From the NCBI RefSeq assembly GCF_020085105.1, contig NC_058052.1, positions 13,621,233-13,685,232 of the forward strand: a stretch of DNA of 64,000 nucleotides, read 5' to 3'. A program made the position numbers and the translations under genes. The DNA comes from Siniperca chuatsi (Eukaryota > Chordata > Actinopteri > Centrarchiformes > Sinipercidae). How positions within the stretch are numbered: the stretch's first letter is position 1; every line of letters begins with the position of its first letter. The notes under the pieces are model-generated. The model searched no databases, was not told the origin of the DNA, and saw only the letters and a list, made by a program, of their open reading frames with translations. Below are positions 1 to 12,100 of the stretch, piece by piece.

Positions 1-1171
1 CCAGACAGTAATTATATAGTTGCATGCAGCCATTAGTTCAGCCATTAGTCATTAGTCCATGTCCACTGCGGAAGCTCACACAGTTGTCTGAGATGCCTGT
101 GTGTCATCATACATATACAGCACTACATAATCCAACCTACATATACTATGTGTATTGTGTCTAAAATTTGACTAATACCAAGTTACAAGATTACATGTTT
201 ACATGTACATTTTACACACTTTACTGTCATGTTTAAGCGTCTTTAATATTTGGCTATATATTCCAAAATTTTCTGAACAGCCCTGATTCAAGCAGTTCTA
301 ATAAGATGTGTGTTAAAGCTTGTGGAGACAGAAACAACTTATTAGCCTATAACCAGGAGGTGGAACTATGGAGCACAGCCCCATGTGGTCTGACACACTT
401 TTGGCTTCAACTCTCACTTTTAATATGTCAGTTTGGCTGTTTATCTATGGTTGTTTTATCAGCTTCTTTTATGTGCCGCTGTGAAACATTTTGTAAATTC
501 CTAACAACTCTGTGGGGCAGTAACTGTAATGTAAGACATTCAAATATGTTGTGTGCAAAATGTCCTAGAGATTGAATCAATTTTGCGGGAGAAAAAGCAA
601 AAGCAAGTCTTTGTATTAAAATAAACTCTAAATGTCAGTTAGTTTAAGGAGTACGTCAGAAACACATTTGTGCAATATTTGTGTGAGTACATTTGTATTA
701 CATGTTAATAGAAGGAATCTGAGTGGAGACAATGAGCCTGATGATGCACTGTGTAAGTGGGAGCTTCTTTCCTTCCGTCCCTTCTCTTACGGGGGGGACA
801 ACAACAATGCAATCAGGTCATATCTATTCACCTCAGAAGTGAATTCAACTGCTGGAAGTGAGCTGCATTTCAATGAGGCTCACTGGAATGCCAGCAGCAT
901 TGTTAAGCTTAGTAGTAAGCTTAGTGGGAGATTTGCTTTAGGTGTATCAAAAAAGTTCACTGTCACATTTTGTACTGAGCTCGAGATTGCCATCAAAGCG
1001 AGAGCATCTGTAGCTAAGGAGGAAGAGGTGGAGGTGGAGGCGGAGGAGGACGTCTTGTGGCTGCATTGCATCACATAATATTGAGGCTATTGTAGGTGAA
1101 TATATTTCTAATGTATCTTTTCTTGCTCTGAGATGCAGAGAAGAGGACAGGGATTGAGGATGGGATATTTT
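1..1171. other. Non-genic stretch
   Basis: No gene supported. The longest frame (632-1078) has no recognisable domain, splice context or conserved motif. A GAGGTGGAGGTGGAGG-type purine tract lies near 1023-1052. Confidence 0.6.
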
Positions 1172-1595
1172 TGTCATGGTTTTGCATTCTGTTATTTCTT
1201 GTTTTATTTTGGTAAGAGTGTCTTCATGTGTCTTGTGTAGTTTTGCTTCCTGCATGTGATTAGTTTGCTTGGTTCCACCTGTGTCTCGTTGTCTCCCCTA
1301 CCTGAGTGTATCAAGTCCGTGTCCTTCCCTTGTTCTGTGTCAGATTGTCGTTGATTCTGGTGTCTTGTGTCCTGGCCTTTGTCCCTTGTGTATCTTTGGA
1401 TTTTGTGTTGTTTTTTTTCCCCCCTCCTTGGATTCATTTGACTGTTTGGATTGCTCACCTGGTTTGCTGAGCCCTACCTGCCTGACTTCCCCTGTAAGCT
1501 TGTGAACTTTATTGAACTGTTTGTGTGCAACTGCTCTGCCTCCTTAGTCTGCATTTTGGGTCCTACTTCCTGTTGTCATTCTGCTTGATACCTGA
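1172..1595 (+). repeat. LTR-like dispersed repeat, copy A
   Basis: The sequence shares ordered blocks with the reverse complement of 21963-22400: a TTTTATTTTG region, CACCTGTGTCTCGTTGTCTC, a TTGTTCTGTGTC block, a GATTTTG block, CTCACCTG and a TTTGGGTCC block near the end. It begins TGTCATGG. Composition (T-rich plus-strand) and layout suggest a solo LTR. No clean target duplication was found. Confidence 0.6.
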
Positions 1596-4500
1596 AATGT
1601 AAATTTATTTTTTATTTTTTAATATGATGGGATAAGCCTGCAGTGCTTCACTTAAACTGGCGTAGGAAAGCAAGATAAAAGAGGAGGTTGAGAAATTGGA
1701 CAACAAAAAAACATGTTACAAAGAAGTAACATGGTTAAAACCCACATTGTGTCTTAAATATTATTTTTAGACACATTACTGTTTCCGCCACCCCCAAAAC
1801 AACCATGACCTTAATTAAGTCATGTACCAAACTTGAAAAAAAAAAAATGTGAGTGCACTGAATAGAGGAGCTGCGTGGGCTGGTGGAAATAAAACTCACT
1901 GGAATAAACTAATGGGAGAGCTGGCTCTAAATCCCATATTATAAACTTTTTTTTTTTTTTTTTTTAATTCACAAAGTTTATCATTTGAATATAATTTGGT
2001 CTGGCTTAGCCATTAAAAATATTTATAAATCAATTAATGATATAAATGGAGGCTTGATTGATTTTATTTATTTTTTTTATTTATTTTTTTTTTTTTATAA
2101 ACATGTCTGTAAGGATGAGCGTCTCCAGGTAACAAAAAAAACTCTATGATAAAGCATTATCTTAAAACCCTTGTGACACTGTGTGGCTGATTTCAGTAAA
2201 CAGACTTCCTGTCAGGGCCATGGTTCAGTGGAGCTGTTATGTCACAATAAAAAAAAAAAATGGTTTATTGTGATGAGGATGAAACATTACAACATCTGCT
2301 GCGTGACTGCTACAGAACTAGAAGTATGAAATAAAATGGCCAGCGTGGGTTTTAACATGACTAGACATGAGATCAATCATGTATGGACTATCCATAGAAC
2401 CATTCACAGACTCAGACGACTGTTCTGGTTGGTGATGTGTCATCAACACACACATTTGGAAAACGAGCAAAAGTCATTATTGAACAGTCAGTCTCCACTG
2501 GTGACACTGGCTTTTTAAAAACGTTGTGGCAGATCTCAGAAGGACAAAACGATTTGACCTTAAGAGTAACAGCCTTCTTCCCTGGGACACTCTGAAAATC
2601 TAGTGTCTGTTTTTGTTTGTTTTTTTTAAATCATTTCAATATTTTGTATCTTGAAAATATTTGAATGAGGTGTATGTATTTTTTTTTTTCTCAACAATGG
2701 GGGCAATGACAGTGGCCAACAGTCACACTGTGTGTAAACAAGTTTGTGTGGCATCGGAGTCTTGGGGGTGAGTGCTTCAGCTATAGTCAGATGCAGAAGC
2801 CTGCTGCACCTGAAAATTTTTGCCTTATTTATTGCTATTTGCCTCCAGTAATTCTGTCACTCAATCAGCATTGTTACAGTGGGGGAACCTGTTCATTAGC
2901 TGTGGTAAGCTGATGTTGTTCAACAATTCCTGTCTGTGCTTCACAATAAATGTGTTATGATGTGACAGTTTTATGTTAATAGTGTCTCATCATCAAATAT
3001 GTTTTACATAATGCTGATATATGTGGTTTAGGGTTATGGTCAGCCTTCCCAGGCTGTTTAAGATTAGGGCTAATGTTGCGTTCAGGACAAATTGATGGGG
3101 AAGTTTAGTTACTGAAAGAAGATTGTTTATCTAAAAATAGATTCAGATATTCTGTGCTTTTTGCAGGGAAGTCAGGTGGGAAGCCCAAGGCATGCATGCA
3201 TTCACAAATCAGATCTAGTATTTAAATATAGATGAAGAATAAACTGTTCTGTACAAAATGCATACATATGCTATGCCCATAAATTAGGATAATATGGATT
3301 CATTACAGAAGTTCATTACAGCTGGACTGAGTTTCAGGCACAGGAGTTTGGCCATTTATCTTGAGAAAATAAGAAAAAGGTCTAGAAATACAAGGTATAC
3401 TGACTTATATTTCTTTTTCTTTTTTGATAAGTCTTATGATAAAAATTTAATAGAGATGGAGTAAAATAGTGGATGACAAAAGTTAAGATTTGTTAAATTA
3501 TTTATGTAGCTTTATTTTGTGCTTAATTTCACATCAGTAAAAGGTTGATATTTGTTGCTTTTACTCATTACTTTTGTGGTGTGTGTGTGTGTGTATTTTG
3601 TTTTTTGCTTTAATGGATACTGAACAGATGTATTTAACCACATACCTGTACTTACAAAGAGAAACTAATTACTAGGAAACTAATACACTTTAATCATTGT
3701 AATTTTCAGAGCCATTTAAGTATGAAGTTCATGCTTAGGGTGACCAAAGTCTCACAGATGGCAAGTTTTGAACATTTAATTGCATTTCAAAGTATACTTT
3801 AGTTCTTTTGGTTTCTGTTTGTAAATTCTAAAGCAGGAAACCTGGACACAGCAAAGATTTCAGGATTCATACCTAATAATAGTCTGAAACTGTCAAACAA
3901 TGGTTATATTTAGTTTTTTTTGTTTGTTTGTTTTTTCATTTTCTTTAGACACTTGATGTGACACTAATTCTAAAATGAATAAATCATATGAAAGTACTTT
4001 TTCCATTCTAGTCTTTAGCCATGTTTTTCCATCTTGGCTCAATTATGTAAAAGTGAGTAGGGCCATTAAATGTTTCCCATAAATATATTGTGTTTTGACA
4101 GTTCATGTTGACACCTATGTGTTTTGCCTGTAGTCTTCATTTAAATTGTTTAAGCTACATCCTCTCACCGTGGCTGGTTGTTTTTGTTTTTGTTTTTTTT
4201 TTTTTGGGGTTAGTTTTGGATCAAAATGTTGCAAATTAAAGCTTATGGGAGCGCTGATTCCCGTGGGCAGGTCATTTTCTATTGTGTTCTCTTTTCAACA
4301 ATCAACACATTATAGACAGATACTCCAGTAAAACTGATTGGTCTTATAGCTGTATGGGTTAAGATGAGATGAGAAGCTTGGCTCATTTGACAAAACATTT
4401 AGGCTGAACTCTACTAGGAAAATAAGCATCATTTACATGGTTCATCAGTAGATGCCAGACAGAAAGAATCATCATTTTCATCACCGTTTTATAAGCATAA

Positions 4501-5296
4501 CCAAGAGAGTGCGTACTAAAACTGGATCTTCTGTGTTTAAAAATATTCATTACATTCCCACAAGTATCATTGAGGCAAAACACAGAGCCAATGTGCCTGG
4601 CAAGCAACAATAAAATTACAGTTTAAAAAACCTCTGACTACTCAGTTGTAATACAAAGTACCTAACTGTAAAAAATTAATATTTACAAGATATGAATGAA
4701 AGAGATGGATTCTTCTAGCTTATGTGCAAATGTTTTACACTGGAGGCCATGTTTCTCTCTGTTTACCCACAAGTTCCGTCACATTGAGCAAAAGATGAAA
4801 TGCTTGAATCATTCCTGAGTGGCCAGTGAGGGCAGGTGTACTGTGTTTTTCATTATGCTTATATTGTACATTGAATTTTGCCTTCAGGCACACTGTTCAT
4901 AGAATGAACCCTAAGAAATTAACCCTTGGATGGATGTCTTTCGCAGAGGAAAGTTACTACTGTATGTTTTCAAATGCAGTGGCACAATTTATAGAAAAGA
5001 TTTAATAAAAGACGTGCTCTCAATGAAAAGTGGTACAAAATTATTTTGCAAAATTATTGCAACCCCCATAGCATTCATAAAACCTCTGTCAGACACATAA
5101 ATGAAAGTTTTTCATCATGTGGAGTGGTGGTTAACTCGCAATGCCTTTCCCTTGACTTGCTGACAACATTCAGGCAGAATAATCCTTTGAGTATAGTAAC
5201 AGCAGCACCGTGGTATGTGCACACACTTACACGAGCAGCAATAATTTGTACTTCTCTGACACTTTGACACTACTGCTACTTAATGCATCCACAACA
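1596..5296. other. Non-genic AT-rich stretch
   Basis: Poly(A)/poly(T) runs (1839-1848, 1948-1965, 2064-2096, 4195-4205) and a short TG repeat (3576-3594). I see no gene, RNA or complete element. Confidence 0.65.
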
Positions 5297-5614
5297 TTTA
5301 TTGACAGCGTTTGAATTTATCGCTTCGCTGGTTGACGCCAGACGTGAAGACAGCTTGAGGTGGTATTTTAAGGTTCTGTTGTACAAAGGCCTGCAGCATG
5401 TATTCATATAAAATATATTCTCCTTTCAATGGTACTCATCAGTGCATCTGTACAGAAAAAAAATAAGCAGAACAAAATGTAAACAGTGTTTGCTCAAAAC
5501 ATTTTCCAAAAGTAAACACAGAAATTAAGACCAACAAATATAAACATTTGCGGTCAAATGTGCATTAGTAATAAGTGCCCTGTGGAGATATGTGTTATGC
5601 TAACGCAGTTGTCG
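5297..5614 (-). other. fam83b: Probable fam83b 3' UTR with poly(A) signal
   Basis: The first AATAAA on the minus strand after the stop codon lies at 5302-5297, about 310 bases downstream. The stretch has no other feature. The true cleavage site could lie further on. Confidence 0.45.
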
Positions 5615-7616
5615 CTACTTGTTCTTGTGTATGAGATTTCCCATTCTGTGAATGAATTTCTCCAGCTTGTTTTCATGGTGCCCTCGTGCAGCCCGGGTGA
5701 GGTTGTGTTCAATAGCTGCTTCACCTTTAGGAAGGGGTTTGGGTTTCTCCTGAGAGTGTGTGGTTCGAAAGCTGTGTGCAGAGCGCATGGAGGGTTTCTT
5801 TTCAAAGGAGCAGAAAGGCTCAAATCTGCTGTACAGGCGAGTCTCGGCACCTCGATCTTTGCCCCAGCTTCCTGTGACAAGTCCGGGTCTCACACTTTTG
5901 TCAAGAACGCTGGGTTTCTTCTGCGCAGTAGTTTTCGGCTCCTCAGTTCTGAATCGAGGTTTTGAAGATTTCAGATGGTCGTCCTCTAGCCGGTTCCTCT
6001 GCTGCTCTGAGGAGGACCTGACAGATTTGGTTGTGCTTTGATGAAGTTTTCCTCGTCCATCTGATATCCCTTCCTCATCCTCAGCTGTTATGGTGTCTGT
6101 ACTGCCACTGGACTTCAGACTCGGTGTTCCCATGGTTACGATTAAATCCTCTTTTTTCTCTGGTATGTTCAATAAGGATTTTAATTTCTTGGAACTCTTC
6201 TGTAGAAAATGCTGAGAGCCCATACTGTTGGATTTATCCGTCAAATCCTTTCTATTCACATCCAGGGCTGCTGCAGACACAGTCCTGGATGGCAGCTCCT
6301 GCCAGTTGGTAGAACTAGGGCTCTTTGTGCCTGTGATACTCTTGACATCATAATGAGAGACAGATCTCTGATCTTCGTTCAGATTTGACCCATATCCTCC
6401 AATCTGTGCATTGATCCCTGCTGTGCTTCTGTTTACTTGCATCTTTGCAAAAGCTCCATACATGTGACCTGAGGATTCATGTGTGTACTCAGTGTTTGAT
6501 CTTGGATCTGCCACGCTGTGCCTTTTGTGCCAACTGTCTGTCAGGTTGTCAGGGTTTGTGATCATGTGTCCACCTTTAGCTCTGCCTAGACTAGCATATA
6601 CAGAGTGGTAAGAGTTTCTACCTGGACCATAGCTTGTGTTATTCCGATTGTCATCCAAAATCTGCATACTTTGCCTCTTTAACATGAACTCTTCATTATT
6701 CATTCTAGTATCAGCTGCTGCTGTTGGATTCCACTGCATGGATGAGTAGTGCAAAGGAGTGTTTGGTGCTAGTGAGGAGCTAACACCAGAGGAGGAGTGC
6801 TGTATGTGTCTGTTTGGCTCCATTTGCTCTGGTATGGTGGACCTGAAAACAAGGGAAGACCTCATTCTCCCCTGCATGAAGGAGCTAGCTTTGTCGAGTG
6901 GTTCATACTGGTCTAAATAGTCATTAGAGTCTCCGAATGGGACGTCAGGGTTTTTGAGGTAAGACTCAATCCTCAGTGTGCGCATGAACGACTTGGATGT
7001 ATTCTCCAGGGTTGGCATGTTCTGCTGCATGGACAGAACCTGTTTGTCGTTGCCATTGTAAGACTGACGCATGTTTTGACCTCTGTGTATCTGTGTCACT
7101 TGTAAATAATTGTCCGTGGGGTAGTTGGTTGTTCCATTTCCTGTTTCTCTAGATATATTCCAGTTGCTCGCTCTGGGCCTGATGTTCTGTGGCATACATC
7201 CATCTTCCCCAGCATAGCTATGCCTTTTCAAGAAGTTCATCGTCTCTGCGGACTGAAACTGGGGCATCTGGTTCTGAGCACCAATCCCATTGTCAAACAA
7301 GGGTCCCAGCTTGTTAGGTTCCTCTTCAAAGAGCCTCTCTTCGAGGTCTCTTGTGCCTAGTTTCCTCTCACAGGTCTTCCTATAGACTGTGTTCAGCGTA
7401 TGCCTCAACTGGTCCCTCCGCTCAATTTTTTGTGCAGAATGAGATTTTGGCAAAATCTGTCCATTGCGTGGGAACAAACCCTCTGGAGGGCAAAGTTCAG
7501 CTGGCACACTTGACCGGGCATAGAGTGTTCGAAACTCCTCATCGTAGGACTTCACCAGATGGCCTGTGATGACCTGCACCATGCTCAGATTGATCTTCTC
7601 AAATGACCAAGTGAAG
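5615..7616 (-). CDS. fam83b: fam83b terminal coding exon (residues 247-913)
   Basis: The acceptor is TTTATAG|CTTCAC and the stop is TAG at 5617-5615. The exon finishes DUF1669 (WSFEK, then [10 protein letters not shown]) and encodes about 630 residues of Ser/Thr-rich tail. Islands shared with human FAM83B include [57 protein letters not shown] and the C-terminal GNLIHKNK. The tail is shorter than in human. Confidence 0.95.
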
Positions 7617-10600
7617 CTATAAACAAAGACCAAAACATTAGTATTTATTAATTGAATGTGGAGAAAACAACACTGATGGCATGTAACACTTTAGTTTCTT
7701 TATGTGTTGGGGTTAAATTTAACTTCATTCATTTAAATCCAGTTAGGGCGAAGAACTACAGGCACGAAGCAAAAACAAAATAATTATTTTAAAAGATTTC
7801 ACTCAGGATCTGAGAGAGATTTTTTTGTAAAGAGCTGTTTTGTGTTTTGTTTGTGCTGAAATAATTTTCTTTTCTGTACCTGTTGCCACATTTTCTAGAA
7901 ACCAGTTTTTCTTTCACATTCATAAACAAAGTTTAGTCACAAACTACTTCAAAAGGAATCAATAAGAAATTATGACAGCAATTTTGTAGAAAGTGACAGT
8001 AAATGTAGTGATCTGCATAATGAATGCATTTAGTTCACACCTCAGTGGTCTCAACCAGAGCTCCTCTTGTACTGCAGTTTTATTTACCTGTATGAGCCAT
8101 AAATCGCTGTGTGGCAGTCGACTAAAAGAAACTTCTGCTCCATTGCCCCATGAAATTTAGCTCCTGATCGACAGAGATAACCCTGACCTTTCACAGTGCG
8201 CACCCTCATGTTCTGTGGTCAGAGCAGTGAAAAGAAAATGTCAGAAATGATTTATCACTGTTACATTTTACAGCAGAAGGTAATATATATGTCATTCATC
8301 AAATAAACATCTGAGAAGAGCAGATGTACTGTGCAGATAAACATCATTCTGAAGATTTTAAATACTGTTTAAGTCCCTGAGTTGTTGTTGTTTTGTATTG
8401 CTGGCATGTGATATGCACTTACAGTGATGGGAATTTAAAGGGTGTGTTTTCATCTTTAGCATCTGCCCAGATAAATAATTATGACTCCACCCAAAAAACT
8501 GAAGAAACCAGGTTTAGACTTAGACATATTAAAAAAGACTCATAATAGTCATTTGTATGCATGTAAATTTAGGGTCATGGGCAAAGATACAATTGTACAA
8601 AAGTTGCCACTTTACATCCCCTCAACACTCTCCCCTCTCATTAAACATTTTGGAAAATTTGCTTTGTTTTCTTGTCAAGAGTTGGATTAGCCATTATATA
8701 TGAAGCTACAGCTGGCTAGCTTTGGAGGTGCTGGTAGGTGGATTTTTTTTTGTACCCTTAGACCCCTTGTTTCCAGTCGCTAAGCTAACATCTCCTGGCT
8801 GTAGCTTCATATTGACCATACAGACATAAGAGTGGTATAAATCTTCTCATCTAACTCGTGGCAAGAAAGTGAATAAGTGTATAGAGATCAAAAAAAATTT
8901 CTTTTATTAGTGTTGTTTTAGATTATCACCCTCAAAATACTGTATGCCATTAGCAAATGTTAAGTTCTATGATGGTGCTTCATTACAAAGCAATGATAAC
9001 CGCAGAAACAAATAATTTTTAATTACTTTGCAAAATGTGTAACTGTAATGTATGTTAGAATCAATAAAAACAGTTCAAATTGAGAAAATCAAATGGATGT
9101 TTTAAATCATATACTTACTCTGAGTTGTTGAATTTTTACATCTTGATTTTCAGCCATTGTGAGGAAACTTTTCAAATGGAAATCATCCAAAAGCACGTAG
9201 ACCGGAACTCCTCGTATAGATGCATCAACAGTTTCTTTGAATATATCGACATCAGTGAACATGTCCATCACAATGGCAATGACCTGCGAGGACAAAGTGA
9301 ATAAATACTGATCAGTTCAACGTGTCAAAGACCAGAATGGGTATAGTGAATTTAACCAGTTTACACTTGTGAAAACTGTGAATATTTAAGAACACACTCA
9401 CAGTCATCATGCATGAACATGAATGGTAAATGTGAGTCTGACAGCTAGAAACAGACCGATAAAAACCTCAGAGTGATGCCAACAACAAAAAAATTGTTGT
9501 CATGCTGTGAGTTGTTATCGAAACAGGACACAGACTAAGCAAATGCAGTGAAAGTAGCCAATATGATTTTACTTTTGATTTCACTTTAGGCTCTGTGATG
9601 CTGCAATCAAGGTTCATCATGATAATGTGCAGTTTGAAAATACTGAATGTGATGAAGCAGCAACATCATACTGTGTTCCAGTAGCATGTAATGAGGTCTT
9701 TAATGAGCTCATATCCGACTGAATTGCATGTTGTTTAGACAAATTTCTTTACCTCTTTCAATTTCCTGTGTAGGAGGTTTCTGTCAAAAGATGTCTGTTC
9801 TTCAGATGAACCATGGGAAGTGTTAGTCATTCTTAATCATGTATGTCCAACAAATGCATACATTAAATTATTAATATTTAATTATTCAACCCTCCAAAAT
9901 TGCTATTTTGACAGACATGAGAAATTCCAACTGTTATTTCTCAAGACATAGTTATCTGCTTTTAATCTTAATTTAGTTTATTTTATACTGTACTGGTTAT
10001 AATTATGGGGAAGAGATGAAAGAGGTTTCATTAGCTCTCTGTGAGCTGTAAAAAGAGATGGTCTTCTGTTTTGTTTTTCTATGGACCTTCCTGTCAGTCT
10101 TTTGCTGTGTTGGTTTAATTAAGAGCCAGTGCAGCATTAACAAGGTTGTAACAAAGCAGTGCAGAGGAATATTAAGTCTACTAACCACAATTCTGAGCTA
10201 CAAAACTAGTTTATGATTCATCATGACACAAGTTGAGAACTAAGTGAGGCGTTGTACAAATGTCATGACTCTATAATGTAGTGCTAGTACATGTACATGA
10301 TTCCCACACTCCCTTCTCATGATGGTAAGTTGCAAAACCAGATTTTGACCTCGACAACCCCAGCAGACTCTCCTTACCACTGGAAATTGAGAGCAACAAA
10401 AGTGTGTGGAAACGCCTTGAGGCGGAAAGGTGCTTACAACATACTTCAAAAGAGCACAGTTCTCAAACTAAACACAGCAGAGAAACGGTACGTCTGTGCC
10501 CATTTGCTGCAACAGAGAATTTTTTTTTCTCTCTGTCTTAGCACGTTGTCGCAGCTAGTTTTGATTACCTGCCTTGCTTCCTGAATTTGCTTCCGGATCA

Positions 10601-11018
10601 CCTCTTTGACAGTGGGGTTGTTTTGTCTTGGTGGATGAAAGAGCAGATCTATATTTGTCTGTAGTCTTTCATGCATGAGCTCCGGCCACCCTAAGTCCAA
10701 ATCAGGCGTGTCCACATCCGAGTGAATGGGCCAGTACGTCCCTGAGGATGACTGGTTGTCCAGTGGACCATTTATTTCCTCTGTGTGGTTTTGAGGTGGG
10801 AGCTGTACTGCGTTTTCAGTGATGAAGAGAAGTTCTTCCTCTGAGAGGAAGTTCCCAATACGTTCTTCCTTGAGGAACTCCTGGTAACTATCTCTGCCAC
10901 CACTCACCAGGCGATCAATCGCCAGGCGATATGACTCCTTATAGTGGGGTTGGATATAATCCTCTGATTTAGACTCCCCCCGCAAAGATGACAGCAGGGA
11001 AAACTCGGGAGACTCCAT
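5615..11018 (-). CDS. fam83b: Fam83b, FAM83 family protein (DUF1669), four coding exons
   Basis: Coding exons run 11018-10569, 9283-9119, 8212-8088 and 7616-5615 (stop at 5617-5615). Every intron starts GT and ends AG, and the joined frame is open for about 913 residues; the human protein is about 1011. Residues 1 to about 285 form the DUF1669 domain, a phospholipase-D-like fold that docks casein kinase 1 in this family rather than cleaving lipids. The would-be catalytic HxKxxxxD motif reads E230-x-K232-x4-D237, so the catalytic His is absent. Conserved blocks include [22 protein letters not shown] and the extreme C-terminus ending IHKNK. The rest is a Ser-rich, probably disordered tail. Known role of the family member: cytoplasmic adaptor in EGFR/RAS/PI3K signalling. 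Start chosen because [12 protein letters not shown] aligns with the human N-terminus. The IHKNK tail and exon structure favour FAM83B over other FAM83 members. Confidence 0.95.
8088..8212 (-). CDS. fam83b: fam83b coding exon 3 (residues 206-247)
   Basis: The acceptor is CCACAG|AACATG and the donor is TACAG|GTAAAT. Length is 125 bases, leaving phase 2. It encodes [28 protein letters not shown] and the start of YGSYSF. This exon carries the degenerate PLD motif, where Glu230 stands in the place of the catalytic His. It has no ATG-initiated reading frame of its own and was found from conservation plus splice sites. Confidence 0.92.
8644..8880 (+). repeat. Fold-back MITE copy 1
   Basis: Begins ACATTTTGGAAAATTTGCTT and ends ATCTTCTCATCTAAC..GGCAAGAAAGTGAATAAG, with GAGGTGCTGGTAGGTGG inside. 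It belongs to a family seen at least eight times in this window, whose ends are near-complementary (GCTTATTCGCTTTCTTGCC against GGCAAGAAAGCGAATAAGC). It lies upstream of fam83b coding exon 3, in an intron. Confidence 0.75.
9119..9283 (-). CDS. fam83b: fam83b coding exon 2 (residues 151-205)
   Basis: The acceptor is CTCGCAG at 9290-9284 and the donor is AGA|GTAAGT. Length is 165 bases with phase 0 at both ends. It encodes [17 protein letters not shown] and ends IQQLR. The DVDIF acidic/hydrophobic block is among the most conserved parts of the DUF1669 domain. Confidence 0.93.
9284..10568 (-). other. fam83b: fam83b intron between coding exons 1 and 2
   Basis: Donor GTAATC at 10568 and acceptor CTCGCAG ending at 9284. 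AT-rich; I see no recognisable repeat or RNA gene in it. Confidence 0.8.
10569..11018 (-). CDS. fam83b: fam83b coding exon 1 (residues 1-150)
   Basis: The exon begins with ATG at 11018 and ends in ...GCAAGGCAG before the donor GTAATC, phase 0. It encodes the start of DUF1669, with [25 protein letters not shown] and DLLFHPP blocks typical of FAM83B. A probable acceptor (TGACAG) lies at about 11043, so roughly 24 bases of 5' UTR belong to this exon and an upstream non-coding exon is expected. Confidence 0.93.
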
Positions 11019-11584
11019 GGGTCCAGACTGTTTCAGTAGGACCTGTCATAGATAATGGAAATCAATGACATGATGTAAGAGGAACAGGGAACAAATATTA
11101 TAACAGCATGGAAAATGCTGTAAGTCTCATTCTTGTTAAGTGTAATGAGGCAAAGTGTAATATAGTGAATGGAAAGCTCACATTAAAGTCTGTGTAACAT
11201 TGCTTACAATAGGCAAATATCAAGTTAAAACACCAAAAGCTGAAATAATCATTAAAGTACAACCTTGCTCCTATTTGTCATGGTACGTAAAAACTAAATT
11301 TGTCTTACAGTTTGTGACACTTTGCAATAAGGTGCACAGATTCCTGAGAAACAAAACAGTAACTATGTGCTGATTAATGAATAGCCAACTAGCCGTTCCT
11401 GAGTAACACTGAATCACAGACTTTATAGTGGATGATGATAAGTTAATTGAAAACATAACAGAATATTGACCGTGTTCTTAATGTATTGGTCGTGATTAAC
11501 TCTTAAACGGCTGATAAAAGGCACAAAATCTAAATAATCTAAATCACTGATTCAAAGTTATTCAGGAACTACTTGTTAATAAGC

Positions 11585-11611
11585 AGTTAGTTAGTTAGTT
11601 AGTTAGTTAGG
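11585..11611. repeat. AGTT tetranucleotide repeat
   Basis: About six AGTT units in the probable first intron of fam83b. Confidence 0.9.
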
Positions 11612-12004
11612 ACTTTGTGTACCTTTTTGTAAAGGTTCCAGTGTTTACATTGGGACTGTGTGTACCACAGCAGTAAAGAGGCCTATATTTTCAGCAATGC
11701 ATACTCATCATTTCCATCTATAAAACTTTCTTTTATATTATTATACAGTACTTTATATGCAAATATGCCTGTTAGATAGATATACCTGATTCGCTTCCAA
11801 CAAGCCACATCATGAAAACTGACTCATCATTATCTGACGCTGAATCTGTTCACAGTCAAGACTTAAAGGATGACTAGCAGTGCATGCCCAGGGGGGAAAT
11901 GTTATTGCTGCACCTGTAGTGCACTTCCATGTGAAGGTGGGGTAAAATAAAACAAGTTAAAATAAATGTTTGCGGTGGAGTAAGCAGTTCAATGTTTTCA
12001 GTAA

Positions 12005-12100
12005 TTGCATTATTTGATCACGTTTTGTTAAGCACTTTGGGCTGGATCTTAGCATTAAATGTGCTATACAAATAAAGTTATAATTATAATTATAATTTAC
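12005..12100 (+). repeat. LINE/SINE-type 3' tail
   Basis: The sequence GTTAAGCACTTTGGG ... AATGTGCTATACAAATAAAG followed by TTATAA repeats is the common 3' end of fish L2-like LINEs and their SINEs. Only the tail is evident. Confidence 0.55.

Noticed and set aside
632..1078. 148-codon plus-strand frame, the longest in the first 5 kb
   Set aside because: No domain, conserved motif or splice context; composition looks like ordinary intergenic DNA with a purine-rich end.
5558..6312. Plus-strand frames opposite fam83b
   Set aside because: They mirror the large, well-conserved minus-strand exon and have no independent support.
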